DNA of 64,000 nucleotides from Phialocephala subalpina (lineage: Eukaryota > Ascomycota > Leotiomycetes > Helotiales > Mollisiaceae). Position 1 is the first letter of the stretch. Each line of letters opens with the position of its first letter. Location: NCBI GenBank assembly GCA_900073065.1, contig FJOG01000015.1, positions 1,444,119 to 1,508,118 of the forward strand, written 5' to 3'. A program made the position numbers and the translations under genes. Under the pieces are notes generated by a model. The model was not told where the DNA came from. It saw nothing but the letters and a program-made list of their open reading frames with translations, and did no database searches. Shown here one piece after another: positions 1 to 11,400 of this stretch.

Positions 1-1928
1 ACAGACTTCTTTCTTACACATTTGAGAATCTCTCCGGCTTCATTACCAACACTTGTGGAAGCACTTTGTTCTTTGGGAGAAAGACGGTCCTCAGTGAGGA
101 GTGTCAAGAAAATGATCAAAGCAATTAGCAGAAAGGATCCGACACGGCAAGATCTAGAGTCTCTTGCAACCTGCAATATCCTACCAATCAGAAGACACGC
201 CTCACATGGTAATATAACTCTAGGAAACCTTCAGGAAACCTTTGCTATCATTGATAACACAAAATTTTCAGCCATCTTCTGGGACTATGTCGATCTTCTG
301 GACTTCTCTCTGGAAGAGGTCCACGGACTGGCACCGTTTTTAGAGGGTCTGGGGCTGCAAAGCAAGTACTTGTCGCGACTATGCACAACACAAACTGCTT
401 GTGATGAAGATGGCATGATTGATGAGAGGTTGACACGAGAATTCACAGACAGGGCATACGAGATCTTGCGGTAAGAGTTAAAGTTGTCAGTTCATAAAAT
501 CACACTAACAGTTGTACAGCATTGCTGTCTCCCATCGAACTCCAAAGGCCCCCCGGCCGCTATATGACCGGCTTCTGGCTTCTTCAGTCCTGAAAACAGA
601 CAGTATTTCGACAACGTACACCCTACACCATACTAATGGGGATACAACTGGACCCATACCCCGAAGTACTGGTCATGTGCACATCCGAAATCAGGAAAAT
701 GGTTGGCAGATCTTTGTTCCGAGGCTAGGATCTAACAGGGAAGTCTGCTACAAGATGTATCTTCCGGAGGCTCTGGCTAAAGCAATCGAAATACCCACAT
801 CTTGCAGAGAGCATATCAGCCTCGTTTTGACTAGCAGCATCTCCGTCATAGATGACCTCTTGGAAACCGTCGGCGTTGGATATGTCCCAGGCATTCAGGC
901 AATTCCTCGAAGAGTGGTTGACGATTCGGATGAAGAGGAAGAAGAGGAAGAAGAAGTAGCAGTAATAACCCCGGAGGGAACGTCTAGAGTCATTACCAAC
1001 GAGTTCTTTGGCGTGCCCCAAGTGAGTCGAGCAAGTATCGCGATATCCGAAGGCGAGTCTACTCCGCCATCGAACGTCTCATCTCCACAGATATTCCCCG
1101 AGCCAGAGCCGGATAATATCCCAAATATACCCATCCAGGGTATATTCGGTAACGTCGACGCATACACGCAGCTTCTTGGCCATGTCATCCGCATCGCAAG
1201 ACAGACGAGCTTACCACAAAGTGATTTCCCAGCAGCACCTGGCAATGGACAATATCTTCCTGGATACGATCACCAAGCTGCATTTGGTGTTCGAGCTTTA
1301 AATCAGATGAGACATGACAGTAAGATTGGGGCTGCTGGAGAGCTATTTGTCAGTATTCCACCCAAAAAATCAATACAACAGCTTTGACATGAAACTTTGT
1401 AGGTGTATGAAATACTCCTGAGCGCCCTCGAGCCGCATTTTGGCGTAGGGAATTGGAGAAGTACAATCCGCCGCCTAGTGACAGTCCACCCCAATTACCG
1501 TGGTATGCCTTCTTGGGATGAGCGCGAGACATCCGACATCGTCTATAGAGACACCAACAGCCACTTGACAAGACTGCTTATCCATCTTGGCTACCTGGAT
1601 ATCATTTGGATTGGATCCGAACCAGAATACCTCATTGAAGTCAAAACGACTACAGGAAACTGCGCAGATCGGTTTTTCATGAGTTACAATCAGTACAATA
1701 TGGTACGTTCGACATTTTCCTATCCTTGGAATGAGCTAATGATTACAGATGCAAGAAAATGCGCTCCGGCCAGGACATACTTCTGCCCAGATTTATATTA
1801 TTTGCAGAGTATATGATCTTGGTAAGGACAGTATGAACTTGAAGATTTATGTCGATCCGGAGGCACACCGGCAAAGGAATGCATTGCTGTTTGCTCCGAG
1901 GAGTTGGACTGTGAGACCCCGTGCTTGA
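1..1928 (+). CDS. NO VEIN/sacsin-like protein, 3' part (DUF3883-type C-terminus)
   Basis: Partial gene; the reading frame is already open at base 1, so the 5' end lies outside the window. Four exons fit one frame: 1-470, 520-1348, 1403-1702 and 1749-1928, with GT-AG introns of 49, 54 and 46 bases; together 593 codons including the stop. The C-terminal part has the pattern of the DUF3883 domain (the protein NO VEIN C-terminus): YLIEVKTT followed by FFMSYNQYNM, which looks like a restriction-endonuclease-like fold. Upstream are a helical segment with FSLEEVHGLAPFLEGLGL and an acidic glutamate run near 930-960. Known relatives are very large proteins whose N-terminus carries a histidine-kinase-like ATPase domain; that part would lie upstream and is not seen here. 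Cellular role in fungi is unknown to me. Family assignment is fairly secure, function is not. Confidence 0.75.
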
Positions 1929-2257
1929 GCAGAGAATCCGATCTTGAGACAATACATGAAGTGGATTTTCCCCGATGAACATAAAGTATGCTAGAAGTCT
2001 GCGTGGGGACGCTTCAACTGCTCGGAACATATTCTTAATACAAACAAATTCGAAAAAAATCTCTATCAGGCAGGTGCATTTGACTTAGCATTGGACTATA
2101 TCACTGTAAAGGCACCACGGTGCACTGGGGTCATAAAACAGGGTCTGAATGTTGATTGATTTCTTGAACTATCCGAAGCCAGGTAAGGTTCCATCCACCA
2201 TGGTTCTGGAAGAGCCAAGCCGCCAGGGAAAATAAAACACCGAAGGAATTGGCAAGG
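1929..2257. other. intergenic, no feature seen
   Basis: About 330 bases downstream of the NO VEIN-like gene. I see no credible ORF, RNA gene or repeat in it. Confidence 0.5.
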
Positions 2258-2660
2258 ATGGATTACCAGGTAGTGGCTTCAAGAAGGGCAAGGAGGCGAA
2301 AGAGGAGAGCAAAGGCATTCAAAAAGGCTCTTGCGAAACAGCAGGCTGTAGCCGAGGCACTCTCGGCATTGGATGCAGCACGGGACAATAGATTCAGAAA
2401 TTGACGGAATCCAAGGACAGACTGTGGCAAGGGATTTGTGAACGGCTTTCGACTTTGGTTTTCGCAGGAGCAGCTGCTGGAGGCGTTGGGAAGCATCGAT
2501 TCGGAATACTCAGAAAGGAATTGGGCAGTAGCATTAACTGTGGGACGAAAACATTGATATGGAGAGAGGACCAAGTATGGATAGAGCGAAGTGTTGATGC
2601 ATTGGGACTGGTTGCAGTTCCGTAGTTCCGTAGTGCAATTCAATGTACCGTGCACACACT
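2258..2660 (+). pseudogene. possible decayed coding remnant
   Basis: An ATG opens a 48-codon frame coding for a very basic, alanine-rich helical stretch (RRARRRKRRAKAFKKALAKQ). The frame ends with TGA at 2402-2404 but stays codon-like beyond that stop for about 85 codons, interrupted by further TGA and TAG codons. That is the pattern of a decayed exon rather than a short gene. Family not recognised. It lies directly ahead of the repeat tract at 2751-3250. Confidence 0.3.
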
Positions 2661-2750
2661 GAATGAAGCCCAACTCTCAATGTCCTAGCCTTGACAAGAC
2701 AATCGACCAAGAAATCCCAACACCGCACAGTTTCCCTTGCTCGGAGACAG

Positions 2751-3250
2751 TGAGCCGAGAAAGTCCAGACAAAGGAGGGACATTGAGGCGTTGGTCCACA
2801 GCCAGTGGTGACACTTGCAGATATGGTGGGCGACTCCGTCCTCACATTCCCCAATCTTCTCCAGTCTCATGAAAAATTTTATGGATTTGCTTTCGAATCT
2901 ATCTCCAAGTATATTTTTCTCCATCGCGCACCCTTGACTGGACTTTCTCGGCTGGCTTTCTCGGAGCAGCAGAGACATTCGAATGTCCTACCAAAGCTGG
3001 GGAATCGAGAACGCTGTTTAAAGTCATATACTATAGCAGCGAATATCCAGATTTAGTAGTCTAAAGCAATATCTCAAATCACTAAACACGAGCAATATAT
3101 TTAAAAAAGAGAGCCTATTTTAATATAATTAGTAAAGATATTCTCTAAGTATTATTCGAGTTATAAATAGATAATAGTAATACTAGAAAGTTCTAGCTTC
3201 GGTCAAAGATATAATTAAGCCGAAGTCTTTAATAAAGCCTTTAAATACGC
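2751..3250. repeat. RIP-decayed copy of the repeat at 13741-14130
   Basis: Parts of this stretch align by eye with 13741-14130. The best segment starts at 3039 and matches 13913 onward; the shared run CATCTCAAATCACT appears here as TATCTCAAATCACT. Differences are mostly G-to-A and C-to-T with the AT-rich partner here, as expected of RIP. In both copies the neighbouring minus-strand frame relates to the FunK1 relic. An insertion of roughly 130 bases (about 2905-3035) seems to separate the two matching blocks. The 3' part is too decayed to read a frame. Confidence 0.6.
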
Positions 3251-3430
3251 TATATAAATGTATACGATTCGATTTGTCTTTACTTCCCAATCTGGATACA
3301 CGAGATATATATAGGAATCTTCTAAATATACTAAGATAATAGCACTCGGCGCTAATTCTAGCCAGATAGTAATCAAAGATCTCGAATATAAAGATAGGCT
3401 TCCTCGCTTAACAAACTCATCTTCATCTAC
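3251..3430. other. AT-rich tract
   Basis: Low-GC sequence with no frame or repeat that I can support beyond its decayed look. Confidence 0.4.
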
Positions 3431-3622
3431 GTAAATACTCGATCACTTCGCAGACCTAGGAGAGTTAAGCAAAGAGAGGAGGCAAAAGCTGCTAGCAAGA
3501 TATTTGCAAAGCCATTGACAGAAAAGGAAGACGTCGAAGATACACTCCGAGAGATGGAAAATTCTATGTTGATACATGCATTCAATACAGAAAATACTGT
3601 GCTTGGAAAGCGTAAAGAGTAG
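3431..3622 (+). pseudogene. C-terminal fragment of an unknown protein
   Basis: About 58 codons of charged, helical sequence (KQREEAKAASKIFAKPL, then an acidic run) end with TAG at 3620-3622. No start or upstream exon is visible because the preceding DNA is AT-rich and full of stops. It could be the end of a gene destroyed by repeat decay. Family not recognised. Confidence 0.25.
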
Positions 3623-3926
3623 ACGGCGTTGACGGATTCGATTTCATAGATATGTAGTAGCATGCATACGCCCTAGGTAATCTGAAGGCATTTTCAGACC
3701 TTTTTGGACATTATTTTCATCGGAATTATACGTGATTATACCGTGTGACTCATCACATGCATTGTAATATTACAGCTCAAAAGACTTGGTTACAAATATT
3801 GTAAAAGTCGACTTTGTTACGGTAAATTACGTAAAGTCAAAATTGGCCATCCCTACCGAAAACCCACACGATGTCACCTGATTCCTTGATTATTCTCCAA
3901 CTGCCATTAATTCGCTTCTTACTTTT

Positions 3927-4778
3927 TTATTCGAGGTCATCATGAGCAACACATACCACCGCGACATCTTCTGCGCCTTCTTCCACACCGTTCGCCTCGT
4001 TGATATCCCAAGCTTCCCTTAGCCTCTCCGCCCCGACGTCCTCTTCCTCAACCTCCTCGCCGTCCCCGTCGTTGTAGAGAGCGCCCTTATTATAATCCTC
4101 CTCTTTGAACTCGCCGTCTTTACCCCTCAGCTTGACCCTCAGCAACCGATACGCAAACACAAAATCTTCATTTCCCTCCCAGCTTACTCCCTCCTTTCTT
4201 TCCAATTTGCCTTCCACCTTCGGCCCTCCCGACACCGGCACCCCTACCAAAACAACTGTTGCATCAATACCCACCTTCACCGCACTTCCATAATTCATTT
4301 TCTCCTCACTATCCGCGCTCACACCCCTCGCAATCTTTAGCCCCGTGACCAAATACACCGGCTTTCCCCACCATGTCTTCTCCATATAACTCTTCACAGC
4401 CGTGCTCTTCAGACTCGCCGCAATAAATTCATCATCAGGCTGAAAGTATGTTGTTTCAAGATCGTCACACTTGTAAACCCCACTGACATCGTGAGAGCGG
4501 TTCACATCAACATCTGCAGTGATGCCAAGAATCACCTGCAGGAAGCTTGTCCAGACGCCTACTTTAGCTTCTTTGAGTGCGCTGCGCGTACTGGACCATT
4601 TTGTTTGATGTATAGTGTAGATTGAGGGGTTGGGGACGGGCACGAGGGTTGTTTTATTGAGGATGCGTTCGGGAGTGCTGGGTGAGGTGATGATGCTGCC
4701 TAACGCTAACGGGCCTTTCGGTGGTGGGATTAGGTGGAAGTTTGGGGCTAGGAAATAAGTTTTGATTTGATTGCTCAT
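3927..4778 (-). CDS. gasdermin-like pore-forming protein (HET-Q1/RCD-1 type)
   Basis: Single-exon gene of 283 codons. The ATG at 4778-4776 is chosen because the frame upstream offers only a TTG. The N-terminus (YFLAPNFHLIPPPKGPLALG) and the later YLVTGLKIARG and DFVFAYRLLRVKL segments have the layout I associate with fungal gasdermin-like proteins such as Neurospora RCD-1 and Podospora HET-Q1, which insert into membranes and kill the cell. Length fits (about 245-280 in known members). From about residue 222 the protein changes to a strongly acidic tail; in HET-Q1 a short C-terminal segment of this kind keeps the protein inactive until removed by a subtilisin-like protease. A subtilase gene lies 199 bases upstream on the same strand, matching the known pairing. 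Family call rests on pattern and neighbourhood; no alignment was run. Confidence 0.75.
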   Translation of the reverse strand: MSNQIKTYFLAPNFHLIPPPKGPLALGSIITSPSTPERILNKTTLVPVPNPSIYTIHQTKWSSTRSALKEAKVGVWTSFLQVILGITADVDVNRSHDVSGVYKCDDLETTYFQPDDEFIAASLKSTAVKSYMEKTWWGKPVYLVTGLKIARGVSADSEEKMNYGSAVKVGIDATVVLVGVPVSGGPKVEGKLERKEGVSWEGNEDFVFAYRLLRVKLRGKDGEFKEEDYNKGALYNDGDGEEVEEEDVGAERLREAWDINEANGVEEGAEDVAVVCVAHDDLE

Positions 4779-4977
4779 GATGGGCTGCAATTTTGATACT
4801 GGGGAAGTGCAGCGAGAGTTTTGATGCTGTGGTTCCTGTTTTGGTTCAGCTCTTCAGGTGAAGTGTTATTTTTGTGAGGCACTGCAAATCACATGATCAG
4901 TGCCGCATGATAGTTCCTTTGCTTCTGATAGGTCAATGATGGGGAACGATGCTGCATATTGATTTCAGATGTAGCTG

Positions 4978-7900
4978 CTACAAAGCTTTCAGATCTCCGA
5001 GTATAATATCGCAGACAGTTGATCCCTTGTACTTCTTAGTATCCAAGAAGTCCCAAGGGACGACGTAATCATATCCTCCCCTATTCCTCTTCGCCATCTG
5101 CCTGAAAACAGTGCTCATACCAGCAGATGAACGCAATTTTCTCAACATCTCTGCATCATTTTTTGAAAGCTCGCGGTCCCATTGGGGCAATACAAGATTT
5201 ACATATTCCAGCACGATAGCCGCAATTCCAGCTGCAATTGGGGTTGCTGTCGATGTTCCCGACTTTCGAACTTCACCTGCCTGTCTCTTGTGAGGTGGCC
5301 AGCATGATTTCACTGCTTCTCCAAGCACAGCGAAGTTATCATCGCGAGGAGAGTCTGTGGGCGTGAAGTCACATCGGTTGCCGAGGCTGTCGGTGGCATA
5401 GATGCAGATCACTTGGGCAAGTCTCGCAGGCCAGGCAATGTTGTTATTTCCGCCCTCGTTTGAGGCTGCAGCGAGCATGATGACTTTCTTGTCGTCTGCA
5501 AGTCGAATAGCTTCGTCAATAACGTCCACTGATTGCTCAAAGCCGAAAGACATGGAGATGATATCGACCTCCCATTCCTTGACCGCATGCTTGATAGCCT
5601 GCAGGGTTGTCAGTGGCGACAAATATTTTCCAACTGCGAAGGACCTACATCAGCAATACGTTGGTGGATCATTTCTGCCATGACAATTCCCTTACTCTCT
5701 TTCCGGTCTTTAAAAACTCGGGCGATGTAGACATCTGCTTCAGGAGCAACTTGGAGAAGCAATGATGCAGCATGAGTACCATGGCCATCTAGATCTCTGT
5801 CACCTCTATTCAAATGTTCCTTGCAATCCTCATCGTGGCTCAACCAGCTTTTCTGATCTCGTAGTCGGTCCCCGTATGCACATTCTGCTTCTTCGGGGAG
5901 CTCCAATCCAGTATCAAGAATTGCTATTCTTATCCTTCTAGGCCGGACGAATACATTATACCCTGAGAATCGACAGGCCTGGTTTCGGTTTTTTGTATGA
6001 GAGGGTGGACGCGGTCATGCAGGTCGGCAAACCACTTATCAGTGCGTTTTGAACTGTTAGTTGTCAGCATTTTGAGCAGGCCGAGGTAGAGCCACGCTAT
6101 ATACATTTTTTCGCTGACAATGCTGCTCTCTTCACTATCGTCATATAGACACACTTGGTGACTGAGGCCTTTCTCTGCCTGTCCCACTACTACAGATTTG
6201 GATTCCTCCATTACCGGTAAAGTCTTCACATGTGGTGCCACCTGAGCAGGATGGGAGGGCAATTGTCTTCTTTGGGAGCCTGCTCGGTCAGGTAGTGATA
6301 GAGCTGCAGGAGCGAGAGCGTCGAGTTTCTCCACAGACATTCCAAACACCTTCTGAAGAGCATCCTCCAAAGGCTTTACGATCACCTCAAAAATTTGGCG
6401 GCGAAATGCTAGATCATTGAAAGATGCATCTCGACCAAACTCGCCAGTAAAAGTTCTGTCATCGAGGCAGGCTTCAACAGCGTTGATGAAATCGATTGAG
6501 CTGTCATCTCTGCATTTTTCTAGCATTTCCATCGCCACTGGGCGATCCGCATCAATGTGGAAAATTTTACCATTGTTTGGACTGTCGTCTGGCCTGTCAC
6601 ACTCGATTGGTTGACCTAATTCGATTTCTAAGAGCAATATTCCGAGGGCCAATATTCCGGGATATGGGTGAACTCGGAGGTGTGAGTCTTCCTCCTCGCT
6701 ACTGTCATCCAGAGGGCTGCATTGTGTAGAGAGGTATGGCCTCGTCAGATCAGGGATCAGCTGGCTTCTGGCCTGATAGAAGCAAATATGTGCCTTATTC
6801 CACTCTCTTAGCAGCCATGGGCCTTTATAGAAATGCAGGAGGCCGTTTGCCAGCATCACTTGGAGGATACACCTGTCTCGTTTTTTAGCTCGTTCAAATG
6901 GAAATGGTGATTCAAGCTTTAGAAAATCACCCAAACAAACGGGATCTTTTCTTTGGATATTCTCAGTGGCGGATCCAGGGCTTAAATACCACAATTCGTC
7001 GTCCTCAACGAGAAGCTTCAGCTGACAGGAAGTTCGTGCGGCAACTGCTTCGACCAGTTTGCAAATACCCTCAACCCTCCACCGGTCCTCGGACTTGGTC
7101 GAGGCAGGTGGCTGCTCTTTAATAGGGACAGCAAATGTAACACTTTTGGCTTTGGCTGCTGTCGGGGCGGCGGCCAACGATTTGCTTCGGGAAGAAAAGG
7201 GCCGCGTCAGCAAAGAGATAAATCAATGTGTCACCAGATACCATACCTTTTTTGTGGGACAAGACGAACCTCACTTTCCTGCCATTTTGTCGAAATACCA
7301 GAAGTGCTGCAAAACACCATTTCAAATCGAGCTTCACTCTCGTCCTTGCGATGTGTGGCCAGCCGTAACTTTGTTGCGGTGTGAGGACTGTGGCCGTTAC
7401 AGTTCCAGTTTTGGGCGAGAATTTTATAGAGCAAAGTCGCATGATCCCTGATCTGAGAAGAGGGTAAAGCACTTGACACTCTCGTTTGGACAGAGTCTCG
7501 CTCCGGCTTCGCTCGTGGTGTGCTCCTCCGCTGTCTTGGTGCAGCCTTGCGCGCAAGTTGCCCTAGCTCAGTGTTGCACTTGGTCAGCCGACTGACCATG
7601 TGTGTGCGATATTCCTTCCGTTTATCCTCCAGGTGTATCATTCTCTGGAGTTCTTGCACATCCAGGCTCGAATTCGAGTCTTGCGCGGTATCGATTCGGC
7701 ATCGTAGATCTCGCAACCGGGGGTATTTGCTTTTCACAGCAACGGTTCGCTGATAATTCCTTCGATCCTAAGATTCAAGATATTAGAAATAGATCAGAAG
7801 GTATACGGGAAGAAATGGGGGGATTTCTCAGCAAAGTACGAAGAATGAGACTTCTTACTTGAATCTTGACGAAACGACTCTCAAGCACATCCAAAGCCTT

Positions 7901-8131
7901 TGTCAACGTGTGCTCTATCGGACCTGGTATTTCAATTTTATTGTCCCAAACTGACAGAATCTCTTCAAGACCCTTAAACTCCACATGAAGCTTCGTATAG
8001 AAAGGCTCTTTGTCGAGGTTTTGTCGCGTCGATAGTGCAGCCTTGTCGTCTCCGGTAAAGAAGGCTGCGAGTTTCAGATACTCTGGAATGACCGCGGAAA
8101 GAAGCTCCAAGAGATCCTGGCATGGAGCCAT
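4978..8131 (-). CDS. DUF7580-like/subtilisin (S8) protease, HET-Q2 type, frameshifted
   Basis: Four exons: 8131-7859, 7767-7247, 7184-5649 and 5598-4978, with introns of 91, 62 and 50 bases. The first ~650 residues form a helical N-terminus and a region I read as DUF7580 (HTATKLRLA, later HPYPGILALGILLLEIELG), as seen in fungal cell-death proteases. The S8 domain keeps the whole triad: Asp in IAILDTG, His in GHGTHAA, Ser in GTSTATP, and the oxyanion Asn in AAASNEGG. No signal peptide, so it should act inside the cell, as HET-Q2 does on the gasdermin HET-Q1. Anomaly: the frame holding the N-terminal region stops at 5930-5932 while the catalytic frame is shifted; total exon length is one base short of a multiple of three. 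The six-T run at 5989-5994 is the likeliest site. I found no intron that would fix this. Confidence 0.8.
5989..5994 (-). other. probable one-base frameshift site in protease gene
   Basis: A run of six T (A on the coding strand) lies where the frame coding for the DKWFADLHDRVHPLI segment must change to the frame coding for the catalytic Asp motif. One more base here would keep both sides in frame. It may be an assembly or sequencing error in a homopolymer, or a true inactivating mutation. Confidence 0.55.
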
Positions 8132-8408
8132 GGAAGCGAGCGCTCTAAGCTCGAGGAAGAGACCGAGTCTTAAGTGAGTGCGTTTTTATCACGTCCCTGA
8201 ATGTCCGAATTGACGCTACCGACGTGACAGGGGATCCGACGCTAGCCTGAAACGACAACGTGGAGGTTCAGCCGGGGACATCTGCTTACAAATCAAGGAT
8301 TTTCCCGAATCTGTTGCGTTGACATCTTTTCGGGTTTGGAATTGTGAAACCCCACACATCAATAGTCATCGCTGATCATGCTCCGTCCCTCTTGTTGGAG
8401 AAAGGAAG
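8132..8408. promoter_or_regulatory. shared divergent promoter of protease and NLR genes
   Basis: Only 277 bases separate the start codons of the protease (minus strand) and the C2H2-NACHT-ankyrin receptor (plus strand), so both must be driven from this stretch. I see no clear TATA box or known operator. Co-regulation of the two genes is an inference from spacing. Confidence 0.5.
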
Positions 8409-11400
8409 ATGGAGGATCCGACTATCGAAGATATGACGATTGCTGGACATGCGGCTGCTTGCGTTCGAGCGTTCGACCAGTGCCTATCAAGGGATGTAAT
8501 GCCTAGTCATGACAATGGATGGACAGAAGACCAACTGGCGGGATTTAATATCTGGGTGACTAATCTCGGAGTCTTTGCTCATGGCCATGCTTCTGTAGAC
8601 CATCGTCTACGGGATTGCGAGGACATCCGCAACTTGATGTTGCAACTACTGGATGCTTTGCGTGAAAATCTTCTATACAGTAAGTTACGAAGTACCCCAT
8701 GCTAATTAGCTAGAAGTCGAATATATCCCAGATTCACTGACCTCTTCTCTAGCGATGAAGAACGGTACCTACGAACATGGGTCCTCTGGTGATGAAAGTG
8801 AAGCCAGCGAAGATCATTCGCCAACTTCGTCTACATCATCCTTCACCTTTTCTTCTATCTCCTCATCTAAGGATGCAGATGATGAGACGATTCCAGCCAT
8901 AATTCTGGAGGCCCGCACTGAGGTGCAGGATGCGATCAGCAGACTGAATAGATTATCAACTTCTATCAGAAATTCTGGCCTCCATTACCGAGATTTGAAA
9001 GCCGCCACTTTCGTTGATAGAGACGAGGACGATGACTGGACTGCATTCTATGCACGTTTATCAACCTTGGTTGTGAACCATAAGTTTCCTGACGCAAACG
9101 AAGTACTTCGTCTGCGTGCGGCCAAGTCACTTGCTCAACGACGTAATCAGCTTGCATACCGCCGCAGGCACCAACAGAAATTGGCAAGAAAATATACGAA
9201 CGATCGTCCACTATTTGGGGGTTTCCAACAAGAAGGCAAGATATCGTTAGAGGCTCCCAAAACAAGTCCCGAGCAAAAGATCCAAGCGCCTGAGCCACTC
9301 AACATCAAGCAGCACGTGATGTCGAACACTTCAGCTTCCATACTTGATCCCAGGCGGTTTGTGAATCGGCCAAGGTCTACAACATCCAAAGCCCCATCAA
9401 CGGTTATGCTTGGAACCCCCTCCCAAGTAGCCGCATTGAATTTCCCCCCAGAGCCCAAATTGGAACGAGTAGACTTCTTCGAGTGTCCTTATTGTTTCAT
9501 TTTATGTCCTGCTAAAGAATCCCGAGGCAAACATTGGCAGTGAGTGACTCGGTGGACGCAATTTCCAACTCTCTATTTTCTTTTGGAGTTTCGCTCTGAC
9601 TTTAGATTTTAGGCATCACGTCATGAAAGATCTCGCACCCTACATATGTGTCTTTGAAGAGTGCACAAAACCGCAAGAATGTTTTCAGACCTTCTCGGAG
9701 TGGATTTCCCATATTCAGCTTGAACATGCACCATTACACTGGGACTGCTTTGCACCAGTTCACGACCCAGAGTCGTTTGATAGTCAAGATCTCTACATAG
9801 ACCACATGAGGAGTGCTCATCCAGGCACATTTGCAGACTCGCAGCTGCTTGCACTCGCACAAATGAGCGCCCGTGCTGATTCTCTGTTGTTTGACAAATG
9901 TCCATTTTGCAATAGTCTGCCTCAAGACGTCCCTGGTATCAATCCCGACCAGCTCCCGGATATGTATCAGAATGCGTTACAAAGGCATGTTGCTCAGCAT
10001 CTGCAATCCCTTGCTTTGATGTCTCTTGCTTGGCTGTATAACTCCGAAGATGATGATAATTCCGAAAATGATGATTCCAATACGAGAGACAGCGTCTTCG
10101 GTCGAAGAGACAGCGTCCTTGCTCTCAAGGACCACGAGGAGGGAGCATTGGTCTTTCAAGACCCTCCGGATCTGGGTATAAGAAACGACTCTGATCTGGA
10201 CCCGGATTGGAATTTCGAAGGATGCCTCCAATCTTTATACTTCGATGGAATGAATCAGCAAGAAAGCGACATACAGAAAGAGTGTGAGGGTACCTGTGGG
10301 TGGTTACTTGCACACGAGAAATATCTTGCCTGGAAGGGGGAAAGCTCTGGATTGCTGTGGATCAAGGGGAGTCCTGGAACTGGAAAGTCAACGTTGATGA
10401 AATATGCTTTGGAAAAAGAGAAGCTAAATACGAACTATACCATAGCGTCTTTCTTCTTCCATGGAAGAGGGAACAATCTGCAAAAACAAGCTCTTGGCCT
10501 TTGGCGATCCCTACTACATCAAATCCTCGCCCAGATTCGCCCTTTACTCCTGAAGTTCACGCTCAATTATGAGAAAAACTTGAACGAACGAGGACAACCG
10601 AGAACAGCCTGGTATTGGCATGAAAGGGAGCTGCAAGACTTCTTCGAAGACCATATCGTAAAGCACCACCCAGTCAGGATCTTCATCGACGCTTTGAACG
10701 AATGCGACGAGACAGTTACCAGAGAGCTTGTCAAATACTTCCGAAATTTGGTCAGCAGCGATCAATCTAAACTAAGCATATGTTTCTCCTGCCGTCATTA
10801 TCCTACCTTCGAAGACTATCCCAACTTCACTACGACAATTCGCGTCGAGGAGGAAAACGAACAGGACATCTTAACTTACATCCAGGAGAACCTGGGGCCT
10901 ACATTTGCAGATGACCAGGAGAATTTTGATGCTCTCCAAAACGAAATATCGAGCAAAGCTTCCGGTTGCTTCCAATGGGTCAATCTTCTGGTTCAAGCTG
11001 AAACTGAGCTTTATTCAAATGGGAGCTCTATGAAGGAAATCCGGGCCGAGTTCTTGGAGGCACCAGTCAAGCTAATGGACCTCTATCGGACCGCTCTAGA
11101 CTTGGTTAGCCATCGAGATCGACCAAAAGCCGTGCATCTAATGCAATGGCTATACTTGGCCGCAAGACCTCTATCGTTGACAGAACTGCGCTATGCGATG
11201 GCTTCTGACTGGTCTAATGTTTCTAAACAACCTTATCAGACTCATCAAGAACTAGAGGATTCTAATGACTACGAGGTTGAGCAAATGGAAAAGTTGGTGA
11301 GGAATTTATCGGGCGGCCTTGCCGAGATCGTTTCTCAAGAAGACGAACGAATTGTGCAGCTGATTCATGAATCAGTTCGTGACTTTCTGGTTCAGGACGG

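Noticed and set aside
5930..6120. An intron to explain the protease frame break
   Set aside because: I tested the GT and AG pairs in the segment for phase; none gives an open joined frame without removing conserved sequence or being too short.
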